Positions 29,265 to 39,665 of a stretch of DNA of 39,916 nucleotides are shown piece by piece (within the stretch, counting starts at the first letter, position 1; every line of letters starts with the position of its first letter). Position numbers and translations under genes: made by a program. The notes under the pieces are model-generated. The model did not search any database and was not told the origin of the DNA. It saw only the letters and a list, made by a program, of their open reading frames with translations. The stretch is from Chara braunii (lineage: Eukaryota > Streptophyta > Charophyceae > Charales > Characeae): positions 874,412 through 914,327 of the forward strand of contig BFEA01000294.1 of assembly GCA_003427395.1 (NCBI GenBank). Reading direction: 5' to 3'.

Positions 29265-31232
29265 ATGTTCTCTTATATTTGGGTAAGGATGGAGGCAATC
29301 CAAGCTTTATATGGGAAGAATCCATCCTGGCAACGAGCATCTCAGACAACGGATCTTGACTTAAGGTCGCTCAATGTGAATGGCCTAGCTACGGCAGATG
29401 CACTTAAACGCAAGGCTATTTTAGAACAGCTTAAGGGAGTTGGAGGAAGATCGTGGCCAGATGTGATATGTATACAGGAAACCTACCTCATGGACTCTCC
29501 TGCACATAACAGAGCACACAACCTAGTCTGGCCTCACCCAAAATTTCAAGCTTATGCAACTCGTAATGGGTCAGCAGGAGTGGCAATATGGGTCCCTCCG
29601 GAGTCGAGGGCAGAGATAATCCACTGGGAAGCAGATCAGGAAGAGGGTAGGTGGATAGCTGCTCTAGTAATGTTAGAAGTAGAAATATTATGTGTACTCA
29701 ATATATATGGGCCTAATGAAGTTCAAGAAAGAAGACAATTCTTTCGGGATATTCGTAATCATATTCCTAATGGGATTCCGGTTACAATTGCAGGGGATTT
29801 TAACGCAGCCCCAGATAGATGGATGGATAGGTGGAAGATCCCTTCACCATGTCCGACTTATATAGAAGAGGATGAATTAATGATTTATCAATTATGTGAA
29901 GCCGAAAACCTTTATGATACTTATCGAAGAATGTTTCCACAGGAACGCATTTTTACGTGTATTAGGAATTCGGGTTCTTCTCATCAATCCAAATCTAGAA
30001 TAGATTTAATACTAATATCTGAGGATCTTGACCATGCATTAGTAGGTGCAAACAATTTTCCACAAAGTCCGTGGCCAGGTGCAGACCACAAGATGTGTGC
30101 AATCTTATTGACATTCAGGAAAAAAACAGACCAAGGAAAGGGGTTTTATAAATTAAACACATCTGTTTTAAAGAGAATAGATTTCAAAAACTACATAAAA
30201 GAGGTATGGAAGTTCTGGCACTCCACCAAAAATCAACAAGATTCTTATGTACCTTGGTTCAACAATGGAATGTTTTTTTTAGCCAAAAAATGCAATGAAT
30301 TCTCCAAAATAATAGCCAAACAAAAATATGAACAGGAGATGGAAATTCAAGAAAAAATACTTCATTACGAACAACAAGATTGCTCAGTGGTACCCCCCAN
30401 TNTGGAGGAATTTCGTGATCTCAGGAATCAGCTACTGTCTTTTGCCCAGGATAGATGGCAAGGCTTCCTCATTAGGAGCAAATTATCTAAACATCAGTCG
30501 GAAGGGCAAATGGACTCATCCTTTTTTTCATTAGTACAAACCAGAGGTAGAAGATCAGGTATAGAGGCATTGATAGATCCGGCAAAGGCTTCCCATACGG
30601 AACTAGTAACATCGGCAGGGAGTTTAAAGGTGGTGTATGATTTTTTCAAGAAACTTTATTCTTCTACGGTGAATTCCACATGGGCAAAGCAAGAGACTCA
30701 AGCATTTCTTGAACCTCTAACACATCAGTTATCCGAAGCACAAAAAAACAATTTGGAGGGACCAATCACCAAGACTGAGATCTGGACTGCACTCATGCAA
30801 ATGGAAGAAGGTAAGACTCCAGTGGTGGATGGTCTCCCGAAGGAATTTTGGGAAATAATGTGGGAATTTATGGCAGATGACCTTATGGAATATTATAATC
30901 AGGTTCAGATTTCAGGATGTATGGGGGAAATAGTCGGTCAAGGTATCCTAACTCTGCTATATAAGAAAGGAGATAAGACCAATGTAAGAAACTATAGACC
31001 TATAACTCTATTAACAGTGGTCTACAAGNTGCTAGCNAANGNTATTGCTAACAGACTAATTCCACTAATGACCGACATCATACATNCGTCTCAAACANGA
31101 TTCATTCATGGAAGGAATATACANGATAANGTAATCCTTGTTAATGAGATGATTAAGGTATNTAGGCAGAATAAGCAGAACGCGNCATTTATTTTCATTG
31201 ATTTTGAAAAGNCGTATGATCATGTGGATTGA
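29265..31232 (+). pseudogene. LINE ORF2: APE endonuclease and first part of reverse transcriptase
   Basis: The endonuclease nicks target DNA to prime reverse transcription. Its motifs are in order: LRSLNVNGL, CIQETYL (catalytic Glu), NIYGPN, AGDFNAAPD (Asp/Asn), SRIDLILIS and GADHKMC (Asp-His). The reverse transcriptase starts with NYRPITLLTVVYK (~31000), IANRLIPL and FIHGRNI, then FIDFEK.YDHVD, where the frame hits TGA at 31230-31232. Relatives have Trp at this place (YDxVxW), so a TGG-to-TGA change is likely. Eleven ambiguous bases between 30400 and 31212 leave several residues unread. Confidence 0.85.
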
Positions 31233-31289
31233 CTCTTTTTAGATGCCTGTTTAGCTAAGTTAAATTTTGGACCTATACTGAGACAATGG

Positions 31290-32405
31290 GTGCAGATTCT
31301 TCATTCTAATGCTACAACGCGAATTCAAGTTAATGGTCTTTTATCCCCAGAAATAAAGTTACAAAGGTCAGTAAGACAGGGGGATCCCCTAGCACCTTTC
31401 CTCTTTGTCATTATTATGGAGGCTTTAGGGGAAAATTTAAGGAAAAACCGTAATCTCCAACGACTAAGAATAGCCAATATACTGGAAGAGGCAATTCGTA
31501 TTTACTCTATGTTTGCGGATGACTTAACCATAATGATGGAAGCCTTTGAAACTAATTTTCAGGAAATTAAAGCATTAATGGACAAATTTTCCAAAATCTC
31601 AGATATGATGGTAAATTGGGGAAATAAAACGCAAGGGTGGTGGATCCACTCTCAAGGGGATAGACCTCCTGAATTGCCGAAGATTAAATGGCTACCTCGC
31701 GAGGCACCTATAAGAGTATTAGGGGTGATCCTAACAGCTCAAGGGAAACCAAATTCGAATGATTTATGGATTTCCTCGCCAGCATTGGAAAAGATGAAAA
31801 AGTGGCAAAATAAGCATAAGTGGCAAAATAAGCATACTTCAATTTTTGGTAGAGCATTAGTAATTAACAATGTGGTGTTAGCCTCAATTTGGTATAAATC
31901 ATTGCTATGGGGGCCGAGCAAGAAATCAACTAAGGAATTACAAAGAAAGCTGATTGCCTTTTTGTGGAGAGGGGATCACGAATTACCACATGTAATTCCT
32001 AGGGTCGCCTGGGAGACGTTGATACAACCCAAGGATAAAGGAGGATTGGGGATTATTGATCCTAAAATACAGTGCAATGCTTTGTCCCTACAAATAATAA
32101 AAAGATTAATTTTGGCAACAGACCTTCCATGGCAAGTACTGGCGCTAGAACAAATACATAGATTAGCCCCTCAAACCACCAAGGAAGTTCATCCGCTTAC
32201 CTGGTTAGAAGATAGATACTGGACTATTCCTCGGCCACACACTCAGTCGGCGGCAAAAGGTGAGAGAGGAGCAACAAGAAGGGATCTATGTCTGGATGGT
32301 TTTTGGGCCAATCTTTTAAGAATCTGGAGGGATTTACCTCTTCCAAACAAGTCATCCCCATGTAGATATGAGGAAGCTTTGCGTCAACCGCTTTTTTGGA
32401 AATAG
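31290..32405 (+). pseudogene. LINE ORF2: reverse transcriptase core, continued
   Basis: Same frame as the previous entry after the TGA; the frame is open from 31233, and 31290 is only the first ATG. RQGDPLAPFLFVI and MFADDLTIMM (F-A-D-D, ~31513) are the core catalytic motifs of non-LTR reverse transcriptases. KWLPREAPIRVLGV and WKxLLWGP-like thumb segments follow. A perfect in-frame 18-base duplication (31801-31836) repeats six residues. TAG at 32403-32405 follows a homopolymer-rich CTTTTTTGGAAATAG; one extra base there would explain the shift into the next frame. Confidence 0.85.
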
Positions 32406-33711
32406 AAGGATCACAGATCCAAATGGAAGGGTCTTCATCAGCTCTGATTCCCCGTGGTCAATATGGGTCAAGTATGGAATAGTAAGGATTAAAGACCTAT
32501 GGGATTCAGAGAATAAAAGGTGGAAAACAGTGGAAGAACTCAGAAAAGAAATTAAGTATGCTCACAAGCTCCAAGACAAGCTAGAGGAACTTCTCTCAGC
32601 AATCCCTTTGGCGTGGATAATAGTTCTAAAAAGAGGCAAAGAGTTTAGAAAAGCAGACTGGGTATGCATGAATATACAGGACGATGACTCCAAGTCAATA
32701 GGGCAAATTTTGGAAATAAATGAGGATGGGGCTCTGGTGAATGTATTCAAAATTACTAAAAATAACAGGATATCTAACAAGGACCAGGACAAGGTAGTAT
32801 TCTCTTCTTTCGAAAGATTGTACAGGGTGAGGGTAGTATATGAAAAATTATCCAAGGAATGGTTAGTATTCTTACCACATTGTCCGATCCCAGATCTACC
32901 ATTGGATCCGGTAGAATGGTCATGGCGTTTCTTTAGAAGTAGTTCATCAATGGGATTGCGTTCACTGACAGTCAAGGCATCTTATAGGTTATTAAGGCCA
33001 AAGATAAGGATATTAGAATCAATACAAAACAGATGGCAAAGACACCTGAATATTAATGAGGAATTATTAAAAACAATTAAGTGGTGTCAAGGTTTCAGGG
33101 AAAGGCCGGCCAAGTTTGCATCTCTACAATGGCAGATTGTGCATAGATGTTTGCCTACAAACGACTGGTTAATAGACCACTCCAATCTAGAACAAAAAGG
33201 AGTAGCCTTGCCCTGNTGCTCATCCTGTGNACANTCCTTTCCTAGAAGAAGAATCAGAGAAACAATTGAACACATTTTCCTACAATGTCCAGGGACAGTT
33301 TTGTTGTGGCGCAGATGGGATTATGTGTGGGAAAGAGTAACAGGCATACAATGGCCATGGGATTGGAGGGCGATTCTTTTAGGATACTGGAAACCGCAGA
33401 TGCTGGTTTTATCAGAGTTCCAACATAACTTTTTTCAGGTTGGAAGTAAAGCGGTGTTGTGGGCTATATGGCATAAGAGATGTACTTTTGAAATGGAAAA
33501 GGGAAAAATAGAAAGCTATGAATTGACAGAACTAATTGTACAATTCGTTCAAACAGAAATTAGGAGTCAATGGGCTAAGTTGAGGATCAAATTTAAAGGG
33601 TTCAAACATAAAAAAAATATTGTGGAAGGAATAAGTCGAACAGGAATGGTTGGGGGAAAACATAAAGGAGAAGTTGGGGAAGGTGGATTGGCCCGGGAAG
33701 GATGGGGATGA
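32368..33711 (+). pseudogene. LINE ORF2: C-terminal region with reverse-transcriptase zinc-binding domain
   Basis: Continues ORF2 in frame 1 after the shift near 32395 (NRRITDPNGR onward). The central part is typical of L1-type C-termini, with FASLQWQIVHRCLPTNDWL. The zinc-binding module CSSC...ETIEHIFLQCP (about 33217-33300) is the plant zf-RVT type; two ambiguous bases fall within it. The frame ends at TGA/TAG near 33711, followed by the 3' UTR. No RNase H domain is evident. Confidence 0.75.
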
Positions 33712-34176
33712 AGAAGAGTTCAAGAGGGATTACCAAATTTCCTTTCACGAATGGTTTGATATTAGACCAGGAGCCACATTAAGAGCACCAGGTTTTTTCT
33801 CAGATCCCTTCCCACCTTCCTCGCTTGCTCTGGTGGATCTGGAATGGTTTGGTGCACAAGCGGAGGGATAGCATGGAGGACATGGTTCCTGAGGAAGGAA
33901 GTGGGCGGCTAGGATTATTTGTTTATCTGGCGGTCAGGAAATGACTGAAGAGGCATACCCACGAGATAGGTACACATCAACAATGTGAGGGGATTTCGAG
34001 GAAAAGGGGGCTGATATTTTGGTTGGTCAAATGGATTGGCCTAGCAGGGTATGAAAATCAGGATGGGACGCTGGACCCGGTTTCCAGCAGGTGTAGCTCC
34101 CCACCAATAGATGGAGCCCCCTGGGGGTGCTAGTGGTGCATGCTCTTATCAGCACCTCTAGCACTATTCGGGTGTT

Positions 34177-34208
<32 letters not shown>
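33712..34208 (+). other. LINE 3' UTR and poly(A) tail
   Basis: About 465 bases without coding signal, then 31 A residues (34178-34208). The last ~100 bases contain the inverted-repeat-rich block GGAGCCCCCTGGGGGTGCTAG, followed by GGTGCATGC and AGCACC, which could fold and be bound by the element's reverse transcriptase. Gag of element C resumes directly after the tail. Confidence 0.7.
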
Positions 34209-34210
<2 letters not shown>

Positions 34211-34214
34211 ACAG
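34208..34214 (+). repeat. Right target-site duplication of the LINE insertion
   Basis: AGGACAG after the poly(A) tract, matching 23607-23613. The first A is shared with the tail, so the exact length may be six or seven. Confidence 0.6.
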
Positions 34215-36007
34215 CGGCAACCAACGCTGAACGGACACTTGCAGCAGCAAGACTAGCGGACGCTAGAGTTCAGGTTGAGGTTGCGATGACTACCTCCTCT
34301 ACAGTGTCACAGGCCTTGTCCCATGCCTCTTCGTCAGGTGGCAGTCAGGGTATCTCTCAGAGTTCTGTTAGTCAATCTGTTGGCTCACAAGTCAGCCAGT
34401 AGATGCCACTCACACCTGAGGATTATGAGATCCTCCAAGCAGAAGAACTGCATGATCAACTACAACACCAATTGAGAGATGCAGTAGAGAGGAGACAAAG
34501 GGTTATCACTAGAAAAGCTAGACTAGGAGCTAGGAGGCAGGAGTTAAGAAATCTAGAGGCACGAGACGAGTCGACACTTGACCTGCAATGCAAGCGTTGT
34601 GTCGCTCGCTCCTTTGTGTGGCAGAAATGCAGGTTGTCCAGTAGGAAGTGCTGGCCGAACTAGTGGACGACCAGAAACGAATTATGGCTGCACTGCATGC
34701 TCCTTGTCCAGTGATGAGGCAGCCTCAGTATGCTGTAGCTCCCCCTTCGGTTGCGGGTCCCTCGGTGACGCCGTCAACGATAGGGCCCTCTTTCTCTCCT
34801 ATGTATGACATTCCTCTTTCAGGTAGTCAACCAATAGTCAGTGGTCAGGTTCTGATTTCTTCTCCCGTACCATCGAGGACGGTGGCAGATACAGTACCAT
34901 TGTTTGGACAGCCGGAGATTAGCGTGCAGCAACCGGTCTCAGTGGCCATGCAGCCACTACAACAATCGCCACGGTAGGTCCAACGTACGCAGTGGATGCC
35001 CAAGATACCCTTGCTGAGTCCCAAACCCTTCTCCGAGGACAGGAAGAAGGATGAGGACTTGGATACCAGGGTGAGGACTGTACCTACTTATGTGAGGCAC
35101 AAGCTCACCAGGCCAGAGCAGGAAGTCATAGTTGTTGCTTCCGTTTTTAGAGGGATTGGCAGCGCGTTGGTTGAATGGGTTAGTGCAACAACAGGGCTAC
35201 GGTCAATATTTCGATGTCTGGGCCCAGACCCGGACATTGGAAGACTTCGTACAGACTGTGTATAATAGGTGGCATGACCCTCAAGGGTCTCAGAAGGCCA
35301 CTGACGCGATCAACAATCTTTATGCCAAAAGGTACAAGAATGTTCGCGAACTCACAGACACCGCAGAACGTCTACTTGTGGTACCTGGTGCGCGCTACGA
35401 CGAGTAGGTACTCCTCACAGATTACCTAAGATGTTTGTCTGCAGAGGTTAAGACTAAGCTGGTGGATGAGGCCTACGTTGACCAACATAACTTTGCCTCG
35501 TTTAGCAAGAAAGCCTTAGATATAGAGGCAAAGTTTGGGTCTGCGCATCAAAGTCAGGTAGATGGTAGGAAGAAGAGACTTCCCCAGGATTGGAAGAAGA
35601 AAGGTCAACTAATGTTCATCGATCATGATGGTCAGACGACTGAAATTGACGACTTCTCAGATCTTTGGGAAGAGACAGAGTATGATGGGGCTAATGAGAC
35701 TTCGGATGGGGGAGTCGTGACACCTATCAAAGAAAAGGCTAGGGGGACCGGGAAGAAGAAGGTAGGCCGGTTTACGGGTCAGGGCGACCAAGGAACACCC
35801 GCATGGGTAAAACTTGGTTTAGATTACGAGGTGTGGAGGGACCGAGTTGCCAGGGGCACATGCATGAACTTTTATGGCCACACGTCAAGAACTTGCCGAG
35901 GCAAGAAGGTCACGGCGAGGGTAGCCGCTCCAACCGTAGTGGGCTTATCCTCGAACCCTGGCAGTGCTTCAGAGAGCACTTCGCCGGGAAACACCTCGGG
36001 CCAGTAG
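34208..36007 (+). pseudogene. gag: Element C gag, part after the LINE
   Basis: Resumes with an Ala/Arg-rich helix (RTAATNAERTLAAARLADA) parallel to element B. TAG at 34400-34402 interrupts VSQ-stop-MPLTPEDYE; the coiled coil follows and is broken by a frameshift near 34600. The Pro/Gln-rich linker ends in TAG 34975-34977. The capsid-like region (DLDTRVRTVPTYV, AARWLNGLVQQQG) changes frame near 35140 and has TAG at 35405-35407 where element B has CAG. The zinc knuckle reads CMNFYGHTSRTC, so the second Cys is replaced by Phe. The end SGQ-stop at 36005-36007 is the same as in element B. Confidence 0.8.
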
Positions 36008-36010
36008 GAG

Positions 36011-37143
36011 TGTTAGCCGCTCTTACTCGCGCTGAAGTGGTAACGTTGCCTTCCCCACTTGAGGCGTTGGCCAACGCTAGTGACCCATACATCGCCCCAC
36101 AGACACATTCAAACCCACCAACGCTCTGTTTGAGAGATGTGTCCGAGTCCCTAGAAGAGTTACAGATTGAGTGGTCAGGGAAGGACCCCAGAGACTCTTG
36201 GGCGATGATTAGTAGAGGTCCTAAGGGTGAACATTTCGTGGTAGAGGCCAATGTAGGTGGCCGCAAAGTGGGTCCCTTCGCAGACATAGGCTCTACACGG
36301 AATTTCATCAGTCGTGCTTGTGTGGACAGACTGCGCTTAGGTGACTAAGTGCAGCGGCTTAGCGGAACTGTAGCTTCTACGCTAACCAACAAGCACCAGA
36401 TGGTAGCTAAAGACTATGTCAAGGACGTAGTCTGTTCCTTCTCTTATGGAGGAGGGGAAGTGAGACACAAAATCTCATTCCTTGTCAGCGACGAACTGCC
36501 CTTCAATATGCTGCTAGGCATGTACTACCTCGAGGTTGCTCGGCCTCAGTTCGACTGGGATAGGAAGGTGTTGATACACAAGCTGCCAAACGGTAGAACC
36601 GTTAGACTGCAAAAGTTCAAAGTTAGCAGTCTAGTGGAAAACTACGGCTGCATGTGTGGCTCCTCTTTTTATAACTACTATAAGCAGAATTGCGAGGAGG
36701 GCATGTATCTAGTCTTTGTCTCTGAAAAAGGGGAGGTCGTAAAAACACCCCCAGAGATAGAATCAGTCGTCGTTCAGTATTCCGACATTTTCGAGAAGCC
36801 CACAGGAGTGGTTGAAAGGGAGGTGGTCCATGCAATAGAAGTTGTCCCCGGTGGTAAGGTACCTAGAGGACGCATCTATAGGATGTCTCTCGCGGTGTTG
36901 GCCGAGCTCCGCTGCCAGCTTAAAGAGCTCACAGAGAAGGGATGGATTCAGCCTAGTACCTCCCCTTACAGTGCGCCAGTCTTATTTGTTCCTAAGAAGG
37001 GAGGTACCTTAAGGATGTGCATTGACTATAGGGGCCTCAATGCCATCACCGTTAAGAACGCAGAGCCCCTACCCCGCATCGACGACCTATTTGATAGAGT
37101 GCAGGGATGTCGGTACTTCACAAAGATAGATCTGAAGTTCTGA
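36011..37143 (+). pseudogene. pol: Element C pol, protease and start of reverse transcriptase
   Basis: The protease active site reads ADIGSTRNFIS, with Ile in place of Thr/Ser between Asp and Gly. TAA at 36346-36348 follows LRLGD; element B has CAA at this codon. The frame continues with VQRLSGTV, the [12 protein letters not shown] segment and, unlike element B, an unbroken join to [15 protein letters not shown]. Reverse transcriptase begins with [15 protein letters not shown] and KIDLKF. TGA at 37141-37143 stands where element B has GGG (KFGYHQ). Confidence 0.8.
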
Positions 37144-38488
37144 TACCATCAAATTGCCATTAGACATGAGGACCAACACAAAACCGCCTTTCATGCCCTT
37201 TGGCCTATGCAATGCACCTGGGACATTCCAACACGCCATGAATATGATATTTCATGATTACTTAGACAAGTTTATCGTCGTGTACGTCGACGATATCCTT
37301 ATCTTTAGTAGGATTGTAGAGGAGCACGGTGAGCATTTGAAAATAGTGCTAGGTCTCCTAAGACAACACCAGTACAAGGTAAACGTGGAGAAATGCGAGT
37401 TCGGTCACACCTAGATCTTGTACTTGGGTCGTGAAATCTCCGCGGATGGGTTGAGGCCGGACGATGCCAAAGTGGCCAGTATACGAGACTGGCCCAGGCC
37501 TCAGACTGTTACTGAGGTCCGATAGTTTTTGGGGATGACGGGCTACTATCATCCGTTTGTTAAGAACTAAAGTACTATAGCTTCCCCATTAACAGATCTA
37601 ATTCGACTTGACACCCCTTGGGAGTGGACTGAAGAGTGTGAGGCAAGCTTCAAGAAATTGAAGTATGCTCTGACACACTACGAGGTCCTCAAACTTCTGG
37701 ATCCTGATAAGCCATTTATTGTGACCACAGATGCCAGCCAATATAGCATAGGCGTGGTCCTTGCGCAAAAGGAGGGGCCAAAGTTGAGACCCATCGAGTA
37801 TATGAGTAAGAAGATGTCATCTCAAAAGCTAGCAAAGTCCATGTATGAGCGTGAGCTCTATGCCCTCTATAGAGCGCTGGTCCATTGGAGACACTACCTC
37901 CTAGGCAGACCCTTCTACTTGAGATCAGACCATGAGACCTTGCGCTGGATCAAGACACAGTCTGCACTCTCTGACGCACTTAAGCAGTGGATTCAAGTGA
38001 TAGACATGTATGACTATCAACTTGATCTAATCAAGGAAGAGTACAACAAAGTGGATGATGCACTATCGCGAAGGGCAGATTATCTGGGCACACTAGTGAC
38101 TGAGTTTGGTATATGTAACGATGTAACTCCATCCTTGGTGGAAGCCTATCAGCAAGATCCAGTCATGTCTGAGATCATTCGTAGATTTCAATTGAAGGAT
38201 AAGGTAACCTCCGATGAATTTACGATGGTAGAAGGCTTTCTGTTTCTTGGGAAGGCAGGGAATAAAAAATTGTGTGTCCTGAATAGTGAATCTTTGCGTA
38301 GTTTGTTTTTAGGAGAATGTCATGATGCAACTGGCCATTTCGGCTATAAGAAGACTTCAGCTAACCTTGTGCAGAGATTCTGTTGGCCTTCTATGATGCA
38401 AGATGCGCAAAGGTACGTAGAAACCTGCCAGGTTTGTCAACGGGACTCAGGCTCCGCTTGGGCTCATCAAGCCTTTGCCGATTCCTGA
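37144..38488 (+). pseudogene. pol: Element C pol, reverse transcriptase end, RNase H, integrase zinc domain
   Basis: Just after HKTAF, about 35 bases corresponding to the QTRYGLYEFVV segment of element B are missing. The frame therefore shifts and resumes as MPFGLCNAPGTF. The catalytic motif is YVDDILIF (~37293). TAG at 37412-37414, TAG at ~37522 and TAA at ~37568 interrupt the following part. From 37658 an open frame covers RNase H (TTDASQYSIGVVL, YERELYALYR, RSDHETLRW) and the integrase HHCC domain (ECHDATGH ... CQVC). It is lost near 38450, where a short deletion removes the KPRTQAPFG region. Confidence 0.82.
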
Positions 38489-39625
38489 AGGTCCTGGTCA
38501 GGTTGTGTCCATGGACTTCATGGATACTCTTGTGACGAGTAGGTCTGGAAAAAGGCACATCTTTGTTACAGTAGACCGCTTCTCTAAATATGCAACAAGA
38601 CTAATCGCTATGCCTGAAACTGCCAAAAATGACTACGTCATCAGACTGTTTATGGATAACTGGGTACGGGACTTTGGTTTACCTAAGTCCATAATCAGTG
38701 ATAGGGATGTTTGCTTTACCAACGAACTGTGGCAAAACACCGCCCAACAGATGGGAACCAGACTGCAAATGGCATCAGGGAATCGCCTTGAGTCAAATGG
38801 ACAGGCGGAACAAATGAACAGGGTAGTGCTACACCTGCTTAGGCACTACATTAAGCCAGGCCAGGATGACTGGGACGAGACACTACCTCTCGTCGCCAGC
38901 CTGTACAACAACGCTGTACACAGCGCTACTGCCATGACTCCCAACCAACTGCATCTTGGTTGGAAGGCCCGTTCCGCGCTTGATTTCCTACTACCTGAGC
39001 AGCAGACCACTGCAGCACCAGGCAGCGTAAAATTTGTTGTCAAGTACGGACAGATGTTGCAACAGGCCGTCGAGCATATGAGGAAATCTCAAGATGCTAT
39101 GATTGCATCTGAGAATAAACACAGACGGCCTTCTAACTTCCAGGTAGGGGACAGGGTCTGGGTAAAATCATATGAACTGGGACAAGAACTGGGAATATCT
39201 AGAAAACTAATGCCACAGTACTTCGGTCCCTAGGAGGTCTTAGACATAGTGGGGGATAAGAGAGATGGACCTTCTTATGTGATTCACATCCCACCTCATC
39301 TACGTACACACCCAGTTTTTCACGCATCCAAGCTGGCACCTTTCGCAAAGACTGCACAGTTTCCCTCCAGACGGTCATGCTGCCCCCAACCACGGATGGT
39401 GAAGTCGACATCGACGGAATCATAGAGCATCGAGTGATGCCAGTGCCTAAACCGCTAGGCAGAGGCCGCCCTCCTAAGCCAAGAATGCAATACCGTGTGA
39501 GATTCAGACATCATCTGGATCCTAAGGAAGATCGGTGGTTCACCGGAGAAGAACTCGTGCGAACAGCACCCCAAGTTATTGCAGGCTATGAAAGAGACCT
39601 CAAGGGAAAAATGCCTGCAGATTAG
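38475..39625 (+). pseudogene. pol: Element C pol, integrase core and chromodomain-like tail
   Basis: The integrase core keeps its three acidic residues: MDFMDTLV, SIISDRDVCF and NGQAEQMNR. The basic HRRPSNFQVGDRVWV segment follows. TAG at 39231-39233 replaces the Trp of element B (YFGP-stop-EV), clearly TGG to TAG. A small deletion near 39376 follows FPSRRS. The tail continues at 39377-39625 with VDIDGIIEHRVM, MQYRVRFRHH and EDRWFTGEEL, keeping the Trp that element A has lost. It ends at TAG 39623-39625. Confidence 0.82.
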
Positions 39626-39629
39626 AAGA

Positions 39630-39665
39630 CTTCTCAGAGGACTGTCGAAGAAACAGAGGAGGGAA
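39630..39665 (+). promoter_or_regulatory. Pre-PPT motif and polypurine tract of element C
   Basis: CTTCTCAGAGGACTGTCGAAG and the purine tract AGAGGAGGGAA stand directly before TGCGAGG at 39666, as in element B. Confidence 0.7.

Larger units (their letters stand above)
23614..34207 (+). mobile_element. L1-type LINE insertion (possibly compound) inside gag of element C
   Basis: The insertion carries an ORF1-like protein with a CCHC knuckle and an ORF2 with APE-type endonuclease, reverse transcriptase with FADD, and a zinc-binding C-terminus, and ends in a 31-base A tract. It is flanked by AGGACAG. It is richer in A than the gypsy elements around it. At 10.6 kb it is longer than typical plant L1 elements (6-7 kb). 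The first 1.94 kb ends with another A31 tract (25524-25554) just before the ORF1 start, so the insertion may be two non-LTR insertions in tandem. Stops and one frameshift make it inactive. Confidence 0.82.

Noticed and set aside
12982-36348. Reassigned stop codons (TAG/TAA read as an amino acid), suggested by the many in-frame stops.
   Set aside because: Stops sit at different codons in the sister elements, all three stop codons are used, and frameshifts are equally frequent. Mutation decay explains them better.
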